A stretch of DNA of 64,000 bases from the NCBI RefSeq assembly GCF_040546765.1, contig NZ_JBEPOK010000001.1:682001-746000 (forward strand). The letters are read 5' to 3'. Below, in pieces: positions 26,889-35,316 of the stretch. Made by a program: the position numbers and the translations under genes. The stretch is from Arthrobacter sp. OAP107. GTDB taxonomy: Bacteria; Actinomycetota; Actinomycetes; Actinomycetales; Micrococcaceae. A model generated the notes under the pieces. That model was not told the DNA's origin. It searched no databases and saw only the letters and a list, made by a program, of their open reading frames with translations. Position 1 is the first letter of the stretch; every line of letters begins with the position of its first letter.

Positions 26889-26923
26889 ATGCCCGTTCCC
26901 TTTCGAGGGTGCGGGCATTTTTG
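26889..26923 (+). terminator. Terminator after the bS22 gene
   Basis: ATGCCCG (26889-26895) pairs with CGGGCAT (26912-26918), with an inner CCC/GGG and a run of five T from 26918. Confidence 0.8.
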
Positions 26924-26963
26924 CGTCCTCGACAGGAAAACCGCCCGCGGGGAAAGCAGCGCG

Positions 26964-27782
26964 TCAGGCGCGGGGGCCGCGGAAACGGGTGTAGCCCCGC
27001 CAGAGGCCGTAGACTGCGCCGCCCGCCGTGGCTGCCTTGAGGCCCAGAGTGGCGGCCCGCCGTCCTGAGCGGAAGTCGTAGACCGGCCAGTTGTGTTCGC
27101 GGGCGTGCTTGCGCAGGCGGGCGTCCGGGTTGATCGCCACCGGGTGGCCCACCATCGTCAGCAGGGGGATGTCGTTGTAGGAGTCGCTGTACGCCCAGCA
27201 GCGCTTCAGGTCCAGCCCGTGCTGGTCCGCGATGCCCTGGACCGCCACGGCCTTGGCGGCGCCGTGCAGGATGTCCCCGACGAGCCTGCCGGTGTAGAAA
27301 CCGTCCCTGGTCTCGCCCACCGTGCCGAGGGCGCCGGTGAGCCCCAGCCGCGTGGAAATCACCGTGGCCACCTCGATCGGCGTCGCCGTGACGAGCCAGA
27401 CCTTCCGGCCCACGCGCAGGTGCTGCTCGGCCAGGGCTTTCGCGCCGGGCCAGATCCGCGAGGCGATCATCTCGTCGTAGACCTCTTCGCCCAGCGCCTT
27501 GATGTCCTCCTCCGTGATGCCGGCCGCGAGCCTCAGCGCCGAATCCCGGACGGCGTGGACGTCGTTGAGGTTCTCGCCCCGGAGCACGAACTTGAGCTGC
27601 TTCCACGCCATGCCCGCCGCCTGCCCAATCGTGAAGGCTCCGCGCTGGTGCATTTTCCTGGCCACATGGAACAGGCTCGCGCCGCGCATGAGAGTGTTGT
27701 CGACGTCGAAGAAGGCTGCCTCGCCGTGTTGCTGTTTTGCAACCGGACGGTGGGCCACAGCGACGTACTTCTCCTCGGGCAT
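26964..27782 (-). CDS. HAD-IB family hydrolase (SerB-like phosphatase)
   Basis: This 272-residue haloacid-dehalogenase phosphatase of subfamily IB acts on small phosphomonoesters; homologues are annotated as phosphoserine phosphatase-like. Motif I is FFDVDNTL with the nucleophile Asp26 and Asp28. Motif II is WLVTATP and the motif III/IV region is AYSDSYNDIPLL. The C-terminus (from VYDFRSGRRAAT) carries a weakly hydrophobic tail. The ATG at 27782 is chosen because the conserved region starts 20 residues later; the upstream open frame runs on to 27872 without domain content. The gene order HTH, bS22, HAD, glutaredoxin matches other actinobacteria. Confidence 0.88.
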   Translation of the reverse strand: MPEEKYVAVAHRPVAKQQHGEAAFFDVDNTLMRGASLFHVARKMHQRGAFTIGQAAGMAWKQLKFVLRGENLNDVHAVRDSALRLAAGITEEDIKALGEEVYDEMIASRIWPGAKALAEQHLRVGRKVWLVTATPIEVATVISTRLGLTGALGTVGETRDGFYTGRLVGDILHGAAKAVAVQGIADQHGLDLKRCWAYSDSYNDIPLLTMVGHPVAINPDARLRKHAREHNWPVYDFRSGRRAATLGLKAATAGGAVYGLWRGYTRFRGPRA

Positions 27783-27865
27783 GCCACTGAGTCTAGTCAA
27801 TGCAGTACGCCTCACCTGACGGCCGCCGCGTCGCCCGGCGCCGGGAACGGCGATACGGTTGAAGC

Positions 27866-28124
27866 ATGGCAAACCCCGACGTCGTTCTCCTCACCAAAGC
27901 TGACTGTCACCTCTGCGCCGCGGCGCGCGACGCCGTCGCGCGGGTTACTGCCGGGCTGGGACTTTCGTGGTCGGAGCGGCAGCTGGACGCCGACGACGAG
28001 CTGCTGCGACCGCTATGCCGAGGAGATCCCGGTCGTGCTGGTGGACGGCATCCAGCGCGACTTCTGGAAGATCGACGAGGCACGCCTGGAGCGCGTGCTT
28101 CGCCGTGCCATCGCGGGGGCCTAG
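27866..28124 (+). pseudogene. Glutaredoxin-family protein, frame-disrupted
   Basis: This is a small thioredoxin-fold protein with a CHLC active site (MANPDVVLLTKADCHLCAAA). After DADDELL the conserved second half (RYAEEIPVVLVDGIQRDFWK) is read in the next frame, with the change at 28003-28009. Restoring two bases (CTGCTGCGCGACCGC) gives DELLRDRYAEEIPV, a normal family sequence of about 86 residues. It may be a sequence error or a real inactivation. The location between the HAD phosphatase and Rex is the conserved one. Confidence 0.75.
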
Positions 28125-28210
28125 GCGATTTCGAACAACGGCATTGGCTTTGTTGGCATAACTGATGGGGATCTAGAGTGGACTCACACCGCGACACAAC
28201 GGAGCAGATA

Positions 28211-28906
28211 GTGACTTCGCTCGATTCACCACCCCAGGCCCTGCCCGGACCCACCGGGGCTGCCGGCAAGCAGATCCCGCCCGCGGCCGTGGCCCGGCTG
28301 ACGATCTACCTGCGCGCCCTGAACTCCCTGCTGGCCGAAGGCACCGAGCGGGTCTCCTCCGAATCACTGGCTGAACTTTCCGGGGTCAGCTCCTCAACCC
28401 TCCGCAAGGACCTGTCCCACGTGGGCTCGTATGGCACGCGCGGGGTGGGCTACGAGGTGCAGTACCTGAGCCGCCACATCGCCGCCGCGCTGGGGCTGAC
28501 GCACGACTGGAAAGTCGCAATTGTCGGCGCCGGCAACCTGGGCAAGGCGCTGGCCCGCTACGGGGGCTTCGAATCCAGGGGCTTTGACGTGGTGGCCATC
28601 TTCGACGCCGACCAGATGGTGGTGGGCAACGAGGTGGGGTGGCTGCGGGTCAGCGACGTTGCGGACCTGGAGACGGTCCTGGAGCGGACCGGCACCAACA
28701 TGGTGGTTCTGGCGCTGCCGGCCGCCGTGGCCCAAAGCGTCTGTGACCGGGTGGTGAGCGCCGGAGTGCGCAGCATCCTCAGTTTTGCTCCGGTGATGCT
28801 CCAGGTGCCCGACGGCGTCACGCTGAGGAAGGTGGACATGGCCACCGAGCTGCAGATCCTCGCGTACCACGCGCAACGGGCGCAGACCCCCGGTCAGCCG
28901 GAATAA
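28211..28906 (+). CDS. rex: Redox-sensing transcriptional repressor Rex
   Basis: Rex senses the NADH/NAD+ ratio and represses respiratory and fermentative genes. The 231-residue protein has an N-terminal winged helix (VARLTIYLRALNSL, SSTLRKDLSHVGSYGTRGVGY) and a C-terminal Rossmann domain (VAIVGAGNLGKALA, VAIFDAD), ending in a domain-swap helix. GTG at 28211 is preferred because GGAG lies 6-7 bases upstream; GTG 28178 would add 11 residues. No copy of the TTGTGAA Rex operator was seen just upstream. Nearby genes for cytochrome c maturation are plausible members of a redox regulon. Confidence 0.93.
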   Translation: MTSLDSPPQALPGPTGAAGKQIPPAAVARLTIYLRALNSLLAEGTERVSSESLAELSGVSSSTLRKDLSHVGSYGTRGVGYEVQYLSRHIAAALGLTHDWKVAIVGAGNLGKALARYGGFESRGFDVVAIFDADQMVVGNEVGWLRVSDVADLETVLERTGTNMVVLALPAAVAQSVCDRVVSAGVRSILSFAPVMLQVPDGVTLRKVDMATELQILAYHAQRAQTPGQPE

Positions 28907-28955
28907 CTCCGGCGTTTCCGGGAATCCACGCCCGCTGGCGGTTTAGGACTTCCTG

Positions 28956-29804
28956 CTAGCGGCCGTACGGGCCCGGCTGCGAGTACGGGTTGGCGAACGG
29001 CTGCGGCTTCTGGAAGTACTGCGCCGATCCCGGCAGGTACAGCATCACGATCGCGGCGATGCCGAGCAGGCCCACCAGGGTGTTCAGGCCCAGCGGGAAG
29101 AGGCTGAACACGGAAAGCGCTGCGAAGACGGTGCCCAGGATGCGGGCCCAGTTCTTGCCCTTCCGGACGTTGAAGGCCACCAGCGCGTAGAGGCCGGCGC
29201 CGATCAGCGCAAAGACCACCATGGTTCCGATGATGAAGCCCTTCACGTCCTCGAACGCGATGTTCTGGCCGCTGCCGCGCAGCTGCTCCTCGAACGTGCT
29301 CCGCATGGCCGGGTCGTCGAGCGTGGGAATGGCGATCAGGACGGCCAGGATGGACAGGACGCCTGCGGCGATGATCATCCAGAAGGAATAGTTCACGAGC
29401 TTCGGAACGCCGCCGCCCGTTGTTGCCTGGACCTGTTCGGACGGGTACTGCCCGTAGGGCGATTGGCCATACGGGCTCTGGCCGTAGGGCGGATGGCCGG
29501 GCTGGGATTGACCATACTGCGGCTGCCCGGACTGTGCCTGCCCATACTGGGGTGCGTTCTGACCGTACGGGGGCTGTCCGTACTGCGGTGGGTTCTGGCC
29601 ATACTGGGGTGCGCCCTGGCCGTACTGCGGGGTGCCCTGTTCGCCCTGCCCGTACTGGGGTGCGCCCTGGCCGTACTGGGGTGCGTTCTGCCCGTACTGG
29701 GGGGCGTTCTGTCCATACTGGGGCTGCCCATTGCTCGGCTGGGAACCGTTGTCCGGCTCGTCGGGGCCGGGGTCATTGGAATGCGGGACTGGAGGATTGC
29801 TCAT
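28956..29804 (-). CDS. Membrane protein with PQYGQ-rich N-terminal repeats
   Basis: This 282-residue protein begins with about 125 residues of low complexity in which PQYGQ(N/G)A-like units recur a dozen times (Gln, Gly, Tyr and Pro rich). Three to four membrane segments follow (FWMIIAAGVLSILAVLIAIP, FIIGTMVVFALIGAGLYALV, LLGIAAIVMLYLPG). The C-terminus again carries NPYSQPGPYG. The function is unknown; Tyr/Gln-rich tails like this occur in actinobacterial membrane proteins and may self-associate. It is followed upstream by a second small membrane protein of similar design at 30008-30634. Confidence 0.8.
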   Translation of the reverse strand: MSNPPVPHSNDPGPDEPDNGSQPSNGQPQYGQNAPQYGQNAPQYGQGAPQYGQGEQGTPQYGQGAPQYGQNPPQYGQPPYGQNAPQYGQAQSGQPQYGQSQPGHPPYGQSPYGQSPYGQYPSEQVQATTGGGVPKLVNYSFWMIIAAGVLSILAVLIAIPTLDDPAMRSTFEEQLRGSGQNIAFEDVKGFIIGTMVVFALIGAGLYALVAFNVRKGKNWARILGTVFAALSVFSLFPLGLNTLVGLLGIAAIVMLYLPGSAQYFQKPQPFANPYSQPGPYGR

Positions 29805-30007
29805 GAGCGGTCCTTTGCGTAGTGACGTCTGGATCGGCTACCGGTTCAGACGCCTGCCCTCCCCAGCATGGTTCACTTCCCACCGTACCCCTCAGCGGGT
29901 GTGCGGTGGATCATTCCGGAGAGGTATTCCAAAGCCGGGCCAACCTGCGGAAACGCTGCCAGCAGGGAACTGCCCGGCTAAGAAATCAGAGTTACCGGAC
30001 CCCGTGG

Positions 30008-30634
30008 TCAGGGGCGGCCACGTGCCGCAGCGAGCCAGTTCTGCGAGCTGGGCACCCGCATCAGTACCGTGGCCACGAGACTGAGCAGGAAGCCCAGCCA
30101 GTTCCCGTCCTGGCCTGGGCGGAAACCCGAGCTGGCGATGGCCAGCAGCAGCGACACCCCGGCTGCAATGCTCAGGGCCAGCCGTGCCCATTCCTTGCCC
30201 TCCTTCAGCTTCATGGCCAGCACAATCTCTGCGGCGGCCAGGGCCAGAGCCACCAGAACGAGCAGGAACACCAGGATGGCCACGCCGGGAATGATCGCGA
30301 GTAGGACCAGCACCCCAAAAAGGCCGATCACGCCGCCCAGCAGCCCCAAGAGGCCGCCGACCACCCAGATCCAGTAGGACACCTTGAGCTCCGTCGGCAG
30401 GCCCGTTACGTCGAAGATGCCGGAGAAGCCGCCACGCGGCAGGGCCTCGCTGAAGTTCCGGGGCCGGTCTGCCGGCATTCCGAAGGCGAACCGGGAACCA
30501 CCGGCGGGCGGGTGGGCCGGGAACGGCTGTCCCGGTTCCTGCCCCCGGGAGGGCTGTCCCGGCGTCGGACGTTCGCTGCCGGACGGCACGTCCCCGGGAT
30601 CGCGCGGCTCCGGTTCATCGCTGGGGGTGCTCAT
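30008..30634 (-). CDS. Hypothetical membrane protein with proline-rich N-terminus
   Basis: This 208-residue protein has about 85 hydrophilic, Pro/Gly/Glu-rich residues and then four hydrophobic segments (YWIWVVGGLLGLLGGVIGLF, LLAIIPGVAILVFLLVLVAL, LALSIAAGVSLLLAIASS, LGFLLSLVATVLM). The KEGKEWARL loop resembles the KGKNWARI loop of its neighbour at 28956, so the two are probably distant paralogues. ATG 30634 has AAGGTG upstream. The open frame continues far upstream without coding character. No function is recognised. Confidence 0.8.
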   Translation of the reverse strand: MSTPSDEPEPRDPGDVPSGSERPTPGQPSRGQEPGQPFPAHPPAGGSRFAFGMPADRPRNFSEALPRGGFSGIFDVTGLPTELKVSYWIWVVGGLLGLLGGVIGLFGVLVLLAIIPGVAILVFLLVLVALALAAAEIVLAMKLKEGKEWARLALSIAAGVSLLLAIASSGFRPGQDGNWLGFLLSLVATVLMRVPSSQNWLAAARGRP

Positions 30635-30683
30635 GGCAATCACCTTAAACCCGGGATTTTGCCAATTCCAGAAGCCGGAAACG

Positions 30684-30728
30684 CCGAAACGCCCCGTCCG
30701 CGGAGAGTCCGCTGACGGGGCGTTTCGG
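30684..30728. terminator. Strong terminator after yceI
   Basis: CCGAAACGCCCCGTC and GACGGGGCGTTTCGG form a perfect 15-base stem around an inner GCGGA/TCCGC hairpin. It lies downstream of the minus-strand gene at 30765-31313. Confidence 0.85.
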
Positions 30729-30764
30729 TGTGAGCAACGGTGGCTGGGAAACCAGCCGTGAAAC

Positions 30765-31313
30765 CTAGGCTGCAGGTGCGATGAAGGCCAGTTCCAGGTT
30801 GATGGCCACCTTGTCGCTGACCAGCACGCCGCCGGCTTCCAGCACGGCGTTCCAGGTGAGGCCGAAGTCCTTGCGGCTGATGGTGGTCTCGGCGGAAACA
30901 CCGGCGCGGGTGTTGCCGAAGGGGTCAACTGCCACGCCGTTGAACTCGGTCTCGAGCGAGACGGGGCGGGTGACACCCTTGATGGTCAGGTCGCCCTTGA
31001 GCTCGTAGCTGTCGCCGCTGGCCACGAGGCCGTTGGAGACGAAGGAGATCTCAGGGAACTTCTCCACATCGAAGAAGTCCTCGCCGCGGACGTGGCCGTC
31101 GCGGTTGGCGTCGCCGGAGTCGAAGCTGGCGGTCTGGATAGTGGCCTCGACCTTGGTGGCCGTCACGTCGTCGGCGAGGTCCAGAGTGGCGGCGGCCTCC
31201 TTGAACTGGCCGCGGACCTTGCTGATGCCGGCGTGGCGGACGGTGAACGCGATTTCGCTGTGGGAGTTGTCGAGGGTCCAGGTGCCGCGGGTGAGCTCGG
31301 TGGAAAGTGCCAT
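30765..31313 (-). CDS. YceI family protein
   Basis: This 182-residue lipocalin-like protein of the YceI family binds long-chain isoprenoid or lipid ligands. Family features include GTWTLDNSHSEIAFTVRHAG at the N-terminus, VRGEDFFDVEKFPEISF and a central GDLTIKGVTRPV. There is no signal peptide, so the protein is cytoplasmic, as is usual for actinobacterial members. The ATG has AAGGAG at ideal spacing, suggesting high expression. The upstream A/T-rich region contains three short palindromes. Confidence 0.92.
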   Translation of the reverse strand: MALSTELTRGTWTLDNSHSEIAFTVRHAGISKVRGQFKEAAATLDLADDVTATKVEATIQTASFDSGDANRDGHVRGEDFFDVEKFPEISFVSNGLVASGDSYELKGDLTIKGVTRPVSLETEFNGVAVDPFGNTRAGVSAETTISRKDFGLTWNAVLEAGGVLVSDKVAINLELAFIAPAA

Positions 31314-31360
31314 GGTGGTTCTCCTTGTATCAGTAGGTCAATTCGGGATCGTTGAAGCTT

Positions 31361-31470
31361 TTGTTGAAGTCTCAACTAACTGCTGCATCCAGTATAAACA
31401 TGCATTTGCATCTTTTATTCCACCGGCCGGGAACTTTTCAAAAAATTTTTGAGTTCTACTTGATGTAGAA
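31361..31470. promoter_or_regulatory. A/T-rich divergent control region with three palindromes
   Basis: Between yceI (minus) and the phosphatase/ccs operon (plus) lie GTTGAAGTCTCAAC (31363-31376), TCAAAAAATTTTTGA (31437-31451) and TTCTACTTGATGTAGAA (31454-31470). The stretch is far richer in A/T than its surroundings. MarR-type or similar regulators bind such sites; no regulator gene is adjacent. Confidence 0.45.
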
Positions 31471-31510
31471 GATTTCGTCATTACCCCTGCCCTTTGAGAA
31501 ACTGGTAGAC

Positions 31511-32176
31511 ATGCCCCAAGCCACTGTCCATTTGCTCCGCCACGGCGAGGTCCACAACCCCGAAGGTGTCCTGTACGGCAGGCTGCCTGAATTCCACCTC
31601 TCCGAACTTGGCCGGCAGATGGCGCAGACGCTCGCCGAGCACTTCCGCGACCGCGCAGCCCAGGGCGCCAAGATCGTCTACCTGGTGGCGTCGCCGCTCA
31701 CCCGTGCCCAGGAAACCGCGCAGCCCACCGCGGAAGCGCTGGGCCTGGACATCCACACCGACAGCCGCATCATCGAGGCGGAAAACCACTTCGAAGGGCT
31801 GAAGGTCACCAAGGCCGAGCTGCGCAAACCCAAGCACTGGCCGCACCTGATCAATCCGTTCCGACCCTCCTGGGGCGAGCCCTACAAGCAGCAGGCAGCC
31901 CGCGTGACCGAGGCCGTCCAGGAAGCCCGCGCGAAGGCCATCGAACTGGGCGGCGACGGCGCCGAGGCCGTCCTGGTCTGCCACCAGCTGCCCATCTGGG
32001 CCACCCGGCTCAGTGCCGAGGGCAAGCCGCTGTGGCACGATCCGCGGAAACGCGAGTGCACCCTGACCTCCCTCACCTCCCTGGTTTTCGGCGACGACGG
32101 CACCCTGCTGCGCGTGGAGTACAGCGAGCCCGCCGCCGCCCTTCTTCCCGGTGCCTCGAGCACCCCCGGAGCCTAA
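31511..32176 (+). CDS. Histidine phosphatase (phosphoglycerate mutase-like)
   Basis: This 221-residue member of the histidine phosphatase superfamily has the catalytic RHGE motif at residues 10-13 (LLRHGEVHNPEG). The second histidine lies in LVCHQLPIW, and an Arg lies in ASPLTRAQETAQ. It heads the cytochrome c maturation genes, as does the homologue in mycobacteria (Rv0525). The substrate is unknown. The start ATG lies 9 bases after a weak GAG-containing site, and the gene is separated from the next by three bases. Confidence 0.88.
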   Translation: MPQATVHLLRHGEVHNPEGVLYGRLPEFHLSELGRQMAQTLAEHFRDRAAQGAKIVYLVASPLTRAQETAQPTAEALGLDIHTDSRIIEAENHFEGLKVTKAELRKPKHWPHLINPFRPSWGEPYKQQAARVTEAVQEARAKAIELGGDGAEAVLVCHQLPIWATRLSAEGKPLWHDPRKRECTLTSLTSLVFGDDGTLLRVEYSEPAAALLPGASSTPGA

Positions 32177-32179
32177 GTC

Positions 32180-32791
32180 ATGACTGAAACACCCAAGAGT
32201 TCCCGCCGCAGCGTCCTTGCCGCCGGCGGCCTGGCCCTTACGGCGATCACGCTGGGCCTGTCCGCCTGTGCCCAGGAGGACGCCCTGGCCAAGCAGGCCA
32301 AGGCCGGGGACAACAAAAACTACGTGGCCGGCGACGGTTCGGTCACCGAATTCGCCGCGGCTGAGCGCAAGTCCGCCATCCAGATCCAGGGCACCCTGTT
32401 TGACGGGACCGCCGTGACGCCCAAGGACTTCCTGGGCAAGGTCACCGTGCTGAACTTCTGGTTCGCCGCCTGCGCACCCTGCCGGGTGGAGGCGCCGTCC
32501 CTCGAAGCACTGCACCAGGAGTTCAAGACCAAGGGCGTGCAGTTCTTCGGTGTGAACCTGCGCGATGAGAAGGCCACGGCTGACGCCTTCGACAAGACCT
32601 TCGGCCTCACGTACCAGAGCTTCGACGACAAGGACGGCAGCGTACTGCTGGCCGTCTCCGGCCTGGTGCCCCCGGGCGCCGTCCCCACGACGCTCGTCAT
32701 GGACAAGCAGGGCCGGGTTGCATCGCGTGTGCTGGGTGAAATCGAGAAGGGCACACTCAAAGCTCTCATTCAGTCTGCCGTGGCAGAGTAA
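32180..32791 (+). CDS. TlpA/ResA-like thioredoxin lipoprotein
   Basis: This 203-residue extracytoplasmic thiol-disulfide reductase keeps apocytochrome c cysteines reduced for haem attachment. A twin-arginine-like start (SSRRSVLAAGG) leads to a lipobox LGLSAC with lipidated Cys30. The active site CAPC (Cys98 and Cys101) sits in LNFWFAACAPCRVEAPSLEA. The cis-proline region reads VPTTLVMD. It receives electrons through the CcdA protein encoded next. Confidence 0.9.
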   Translation: MTETPKSSRRSVLAAGGLALTAITLGLSACAQEDALAKQAKAGDNKNYVAGDGSVTEFAAAERKSAIQIQGTLFDGTAVTPKDFLGKVTVLNFWFAACAPCRVEAPSLEALHQEFKTKGVQFFGVNLRDEKATADAFDKTFGLTYQSFDDKDGSVLLAVSGLVPPGAVPTTLVMDKQGRVASRVLGEIEKGTLKALIQSAVAE

Positions 32792-32797
32792 CCTCCC

Positions 32798-33553
32798 GTG
32801 AACAGCCCCTTCGCCGAAGCCATCCTGAACGGTTCGCTGCTGCTCGCCATCCCGGTGGCGCTGCTGGCCGGACTCGTATCCTTCCTCTCGCCCTGCGTGC
32901 TCCCGCTGGTGCCCGGATACCTGGGCTACGTCACGGGGCTCACGGGCGTGGACCTGCAGAAGCAGAAGCGCGGCCGCATGCTGGCGGGCATTGGCCTGTT
33001 TGTGCTCGGCTTCTCCGTGATCTTCGTGCTGCTCGGCGGCGCGTTCGGGCAGCTCGGGTCGCTGATTTCGGGCGGCCAGAACGCCTGGATCACACAGGTC
33101 CTGGGTGTCCTGGTGATCCTGATGGGCGTGGTGTTCATGGGCGGGTTCTCCTGGTTCCAGCGGGACGCCAAGATCCACGCGAAACCGCCGGCGGGCCTCT
33201 GGGGCGCGCCGCTGCTGGGCATCACGTTCGGCCTTGGCTGGGCGCCCTGCATCGGCCCCACCTACTCCGCCGTCCAGCTCCTGAGCCTCTCAGGCGGCTC
33301 GTCCGCAGCGAAGGGCGCGTTCCTGGCCTTCGTCTACAGCCTGGGGCTGGGCATCCCGTTCCTGCTGATCGCCCTGGCAGTTCGGCGCGGCGCGGGAGTG
33401 ATGTCCTTCTTCCGCAAACACCGGCTGGCCATCCAGCGCACCGGCGGCGGAGTCCTGATTGCCCTGGGCATCCTGATGGCCACGGGTCTGTGGGGAACCT
33501 GGGTCACCGAATTGCAGTACTGGTTCCAAACCGACGTGAAGTTGCCGATCTGA
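32798..33553 (+). CDS. ccdA: Cytochrome c biogenesis protein CcdA
   Basis: CcdA carries reducing power across the membrane from thioredoxin to the TlpA/ResA protein. The 251-residue protein has six membrane segments and the two conserved cysteines in SFLSPCVLPLVPGY and FGLGWAPCIGPTYS. It starts at GTG 32798, 7 bases after the previous stop. The stop overlaps the resB start (TGATGA). Confidence 0.93.
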   Translation: MNSPFAEAILNGSLLLAIPVALLAGLVSFLSPCVLPLVPGYLGYVTGLTGVDLQKQKRGRMLAGIGLFVLGFSVIFVLLGGAFGQLGSLISGGQNAWITQVLGVLVILMGVVFMGGFSWFQRDAKIHAKPPAGLWGAPLLGITFGLGWAPCIGPTYSAVQLLSLSGGSSAAKGAFLAFVYSLGLGIPFLLIALAVRRGAGVMSFFRKHRLAIQRTGGGVLIALGILMATGLWGTWVTELQYWFQTDVKLPI

Positions 33554-35316
33554 TGAGCGAGCGTGTGAAGTCAACCGAGAAAACCCCGGCCGAGGACGCC
33601 CCGCAGCCCGGGTCCGCCCAGCATGACGCCGCTGCGCCCGAGGCCCGGAAAGCCAACGACGCCATGAAAGCCGCCAAGTCCGGGGCCGCACTCCCGTCCC
33701 TGGGCTTCGTGGGCATGCTCCGCTGGGCCTGGACCCAGCTGACCAGCATGCGCACGGCACTGTTCCTCCTGCTGCTCCTGGCGGTGGCCGCGGTGCCCGG
33801 ATCGCTGTTCCCGCAGCGGCCGGCCAACCCTTCCGTGGTCACGCAGTACATCAAGGACCACCCGGATTACGGCAAGCTGCTGGATTCGCTGCAGTTGTAC
33901 GACGTCTACTCCTCGGCCTGGTTCTCGGCCATCTACATCCTTCTGTTCATCTCCCTGATCGGCTGCGTGGTGCCCCGCGCCATCGCCCACTACAAGGCCA
34001 TGCGTTCGCAGCCGCCGCGCACCCCGAAGCGGCTGTCCCGCCTGCCCGAATACGGCACCCTGGTGGTGCCCGCGGACGCCGGCATCTCGGCGTCGGACGC
34101 TATTGAGGACGCTGCGGCGCTGCTGAAGAAACGCGGGTACCGCGTTGAGGTAAGGCACGACGACGGCGCGCGGCCGTCTTTGGGTGCCGAACGCGGCTTC
34201 CTGAAGGAAGTGGGAAACCTTGTCTTCCACACGTCGCTGATCGGCGTGCTGGTGTCCGTGGCCATCGGCGGCCTGTTCGGGTACAGCGGCCAGCGGATCC
34301 TGGTGGAGGGCGACACGTTCGTGAACACCCTCGTGGGCTACGACCAGTTCAACCCCGGCACCAACTTCCAGAGCAGCCAGCTGCAGCCCTACTCGATCCA
34401 GCTGGACAAGTTCCAGGCCACCTTCGACCGTGAATCCCAGGGCAAGTACGGCCAGCCCATCGACTTCACGGCGGACGTCACCACCAGGGAAAACCCCGGG
34501 GCGCCGGCCAAGAAGGAAGTCCTCAAGGTCAACGACCCCGTCAACCTCGGCGGCACCAGCATCTACCTGACGGGCAACGGCTACGCCCCGGTGGTCACGG
34601 TCCGCGACGGGAAAGGCAACATTGCCATGCAGGGTCCTGTGGTGGCCAAACTGCAGGGGCAGAACTACTACTCCTCCGTCGTGATCAAGGTGCCCGACGC
34701 GAAGCCCGACCAGCTGGGGTTCGTCGGCTTCTTCCTGCCCACGGCGCTGGTAACCGACAAGGGCATCTCCTTCAGCGGCGACCCTGACCTCATCAACCCG
34801 CAGCTGAGCCTGAACTCCTTCTACGGCGATCTCGGCCTGGACAAGGGCACTCCGCAGAATGTCTTTGAGCTCGACGTGAAGAACCTCAAGGAACTCAACA
34901 GCCGGAACCTCAAAGCGGGCGGCATCACGCTCGCGCCGGGCAACACCTACACGCTGCCCGAGGGCAAGGGCTCCATCACGTTCGACGGCGTGAAGAAGTA
35001 CGTGGGTGTGGACATCCACCACAACCCCGGGCAGCTCTCCGCACTGATCTTCGCGCTGCTGGCGGTGGCCGGGCTGATCGTCTCGCTGTACGTGAACCGG
35101 CGCCGCGTCTGGGTCCGCACAGGCACCCACGAAGACGGCCGGACCATGGTGGAGTACGGCCTCCTGGCCCGCGGCGAGGACCACCGCCTGGCCGGCGAGG
35201 CGGCCACGCTGCGCGGCCTCCTGCTCCGCAAGTGGGAGCTCGACGCCGACAACCCCGAAACAGCACCTTCCAACTCCTCACCAGCAGGCTCGCCCGAGCC
35301 GAAGAAGGACCAGTAA
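33553..35316 (+). CDS. resB: Cytochrome c biogenesis protein ResB
   Basis: ResB forms, with CcsB, the System II haem delivery and cytochrome c synthase complex. The 587-residue protein begins with about 50 hydrophilic residues, then membrane segments (MRTALFLLLLLAVAAVPGSL, AWFSAIYILLFISLIGCVVP, LVFHTSLIGVLVSVAIGGLF). A large outside domain follows, and a last segment (SALIFALLAVAGLIVSLYVN) precedes the C-terminal tail. The start ATG overlaps the ccdA stop, and the stop TAA overlaps the ccsB start. Confidence 0.93.
   Translation: MSERVKSTEKTPAEDAPQPGSAQHDAAAPEARKANDAMKAAKSGAALPSLGFVGMLRWAWTQLTSMRTALFLLLLLAVAAVPGSLFPQRPANPSVVTQYIKDHPDYGKLLDSLQLYDVYSSAWFSAIYILLFISLIGCVVPRAIAHYKAMRSQPPRTPKRLSRLPEYGTLVVPADAGISASDAIEDAAALLKKRGYRVEVRHDDGARPSLGAERGFLKEVGNLVFHTSLIGVLVSVAIGGLFGYSGQRILVEGDTFVNTLVGYDQFNPGTNFQSSQLQPYSIQLDKFQATFDRESQGKYGQPIDFTADVTTRENPGAPAKKEVLKVNDPVNLGGTSIYLTGNGYAPVVTVRDGKGNIAMQGPVVAKLQGQNYYSSVVIKVPDAKPDQLGFVGFFLPTALVTDKGISFSGDPDLINPQLSLNSFYGDLGLDKGTPQNVFELDVKNLKELNSRNLKAGGITLAPGNTYTLPEGKGSITFDGVKKYVGVDIHHNPGQLSALIFALLAVAGLIVSLYVNRRRVWVRTGTHEDGRTMVEYGLLARGEDHRLAGEAATLRGLLLRKWELDADNPETAPSNSSPAGSPEPKKDQ

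Noticed and set aside
29805..30007. Possible small gene between the two membrane proteins
   Set aside because: Short frames here have no ribosome site and no coding pattern.
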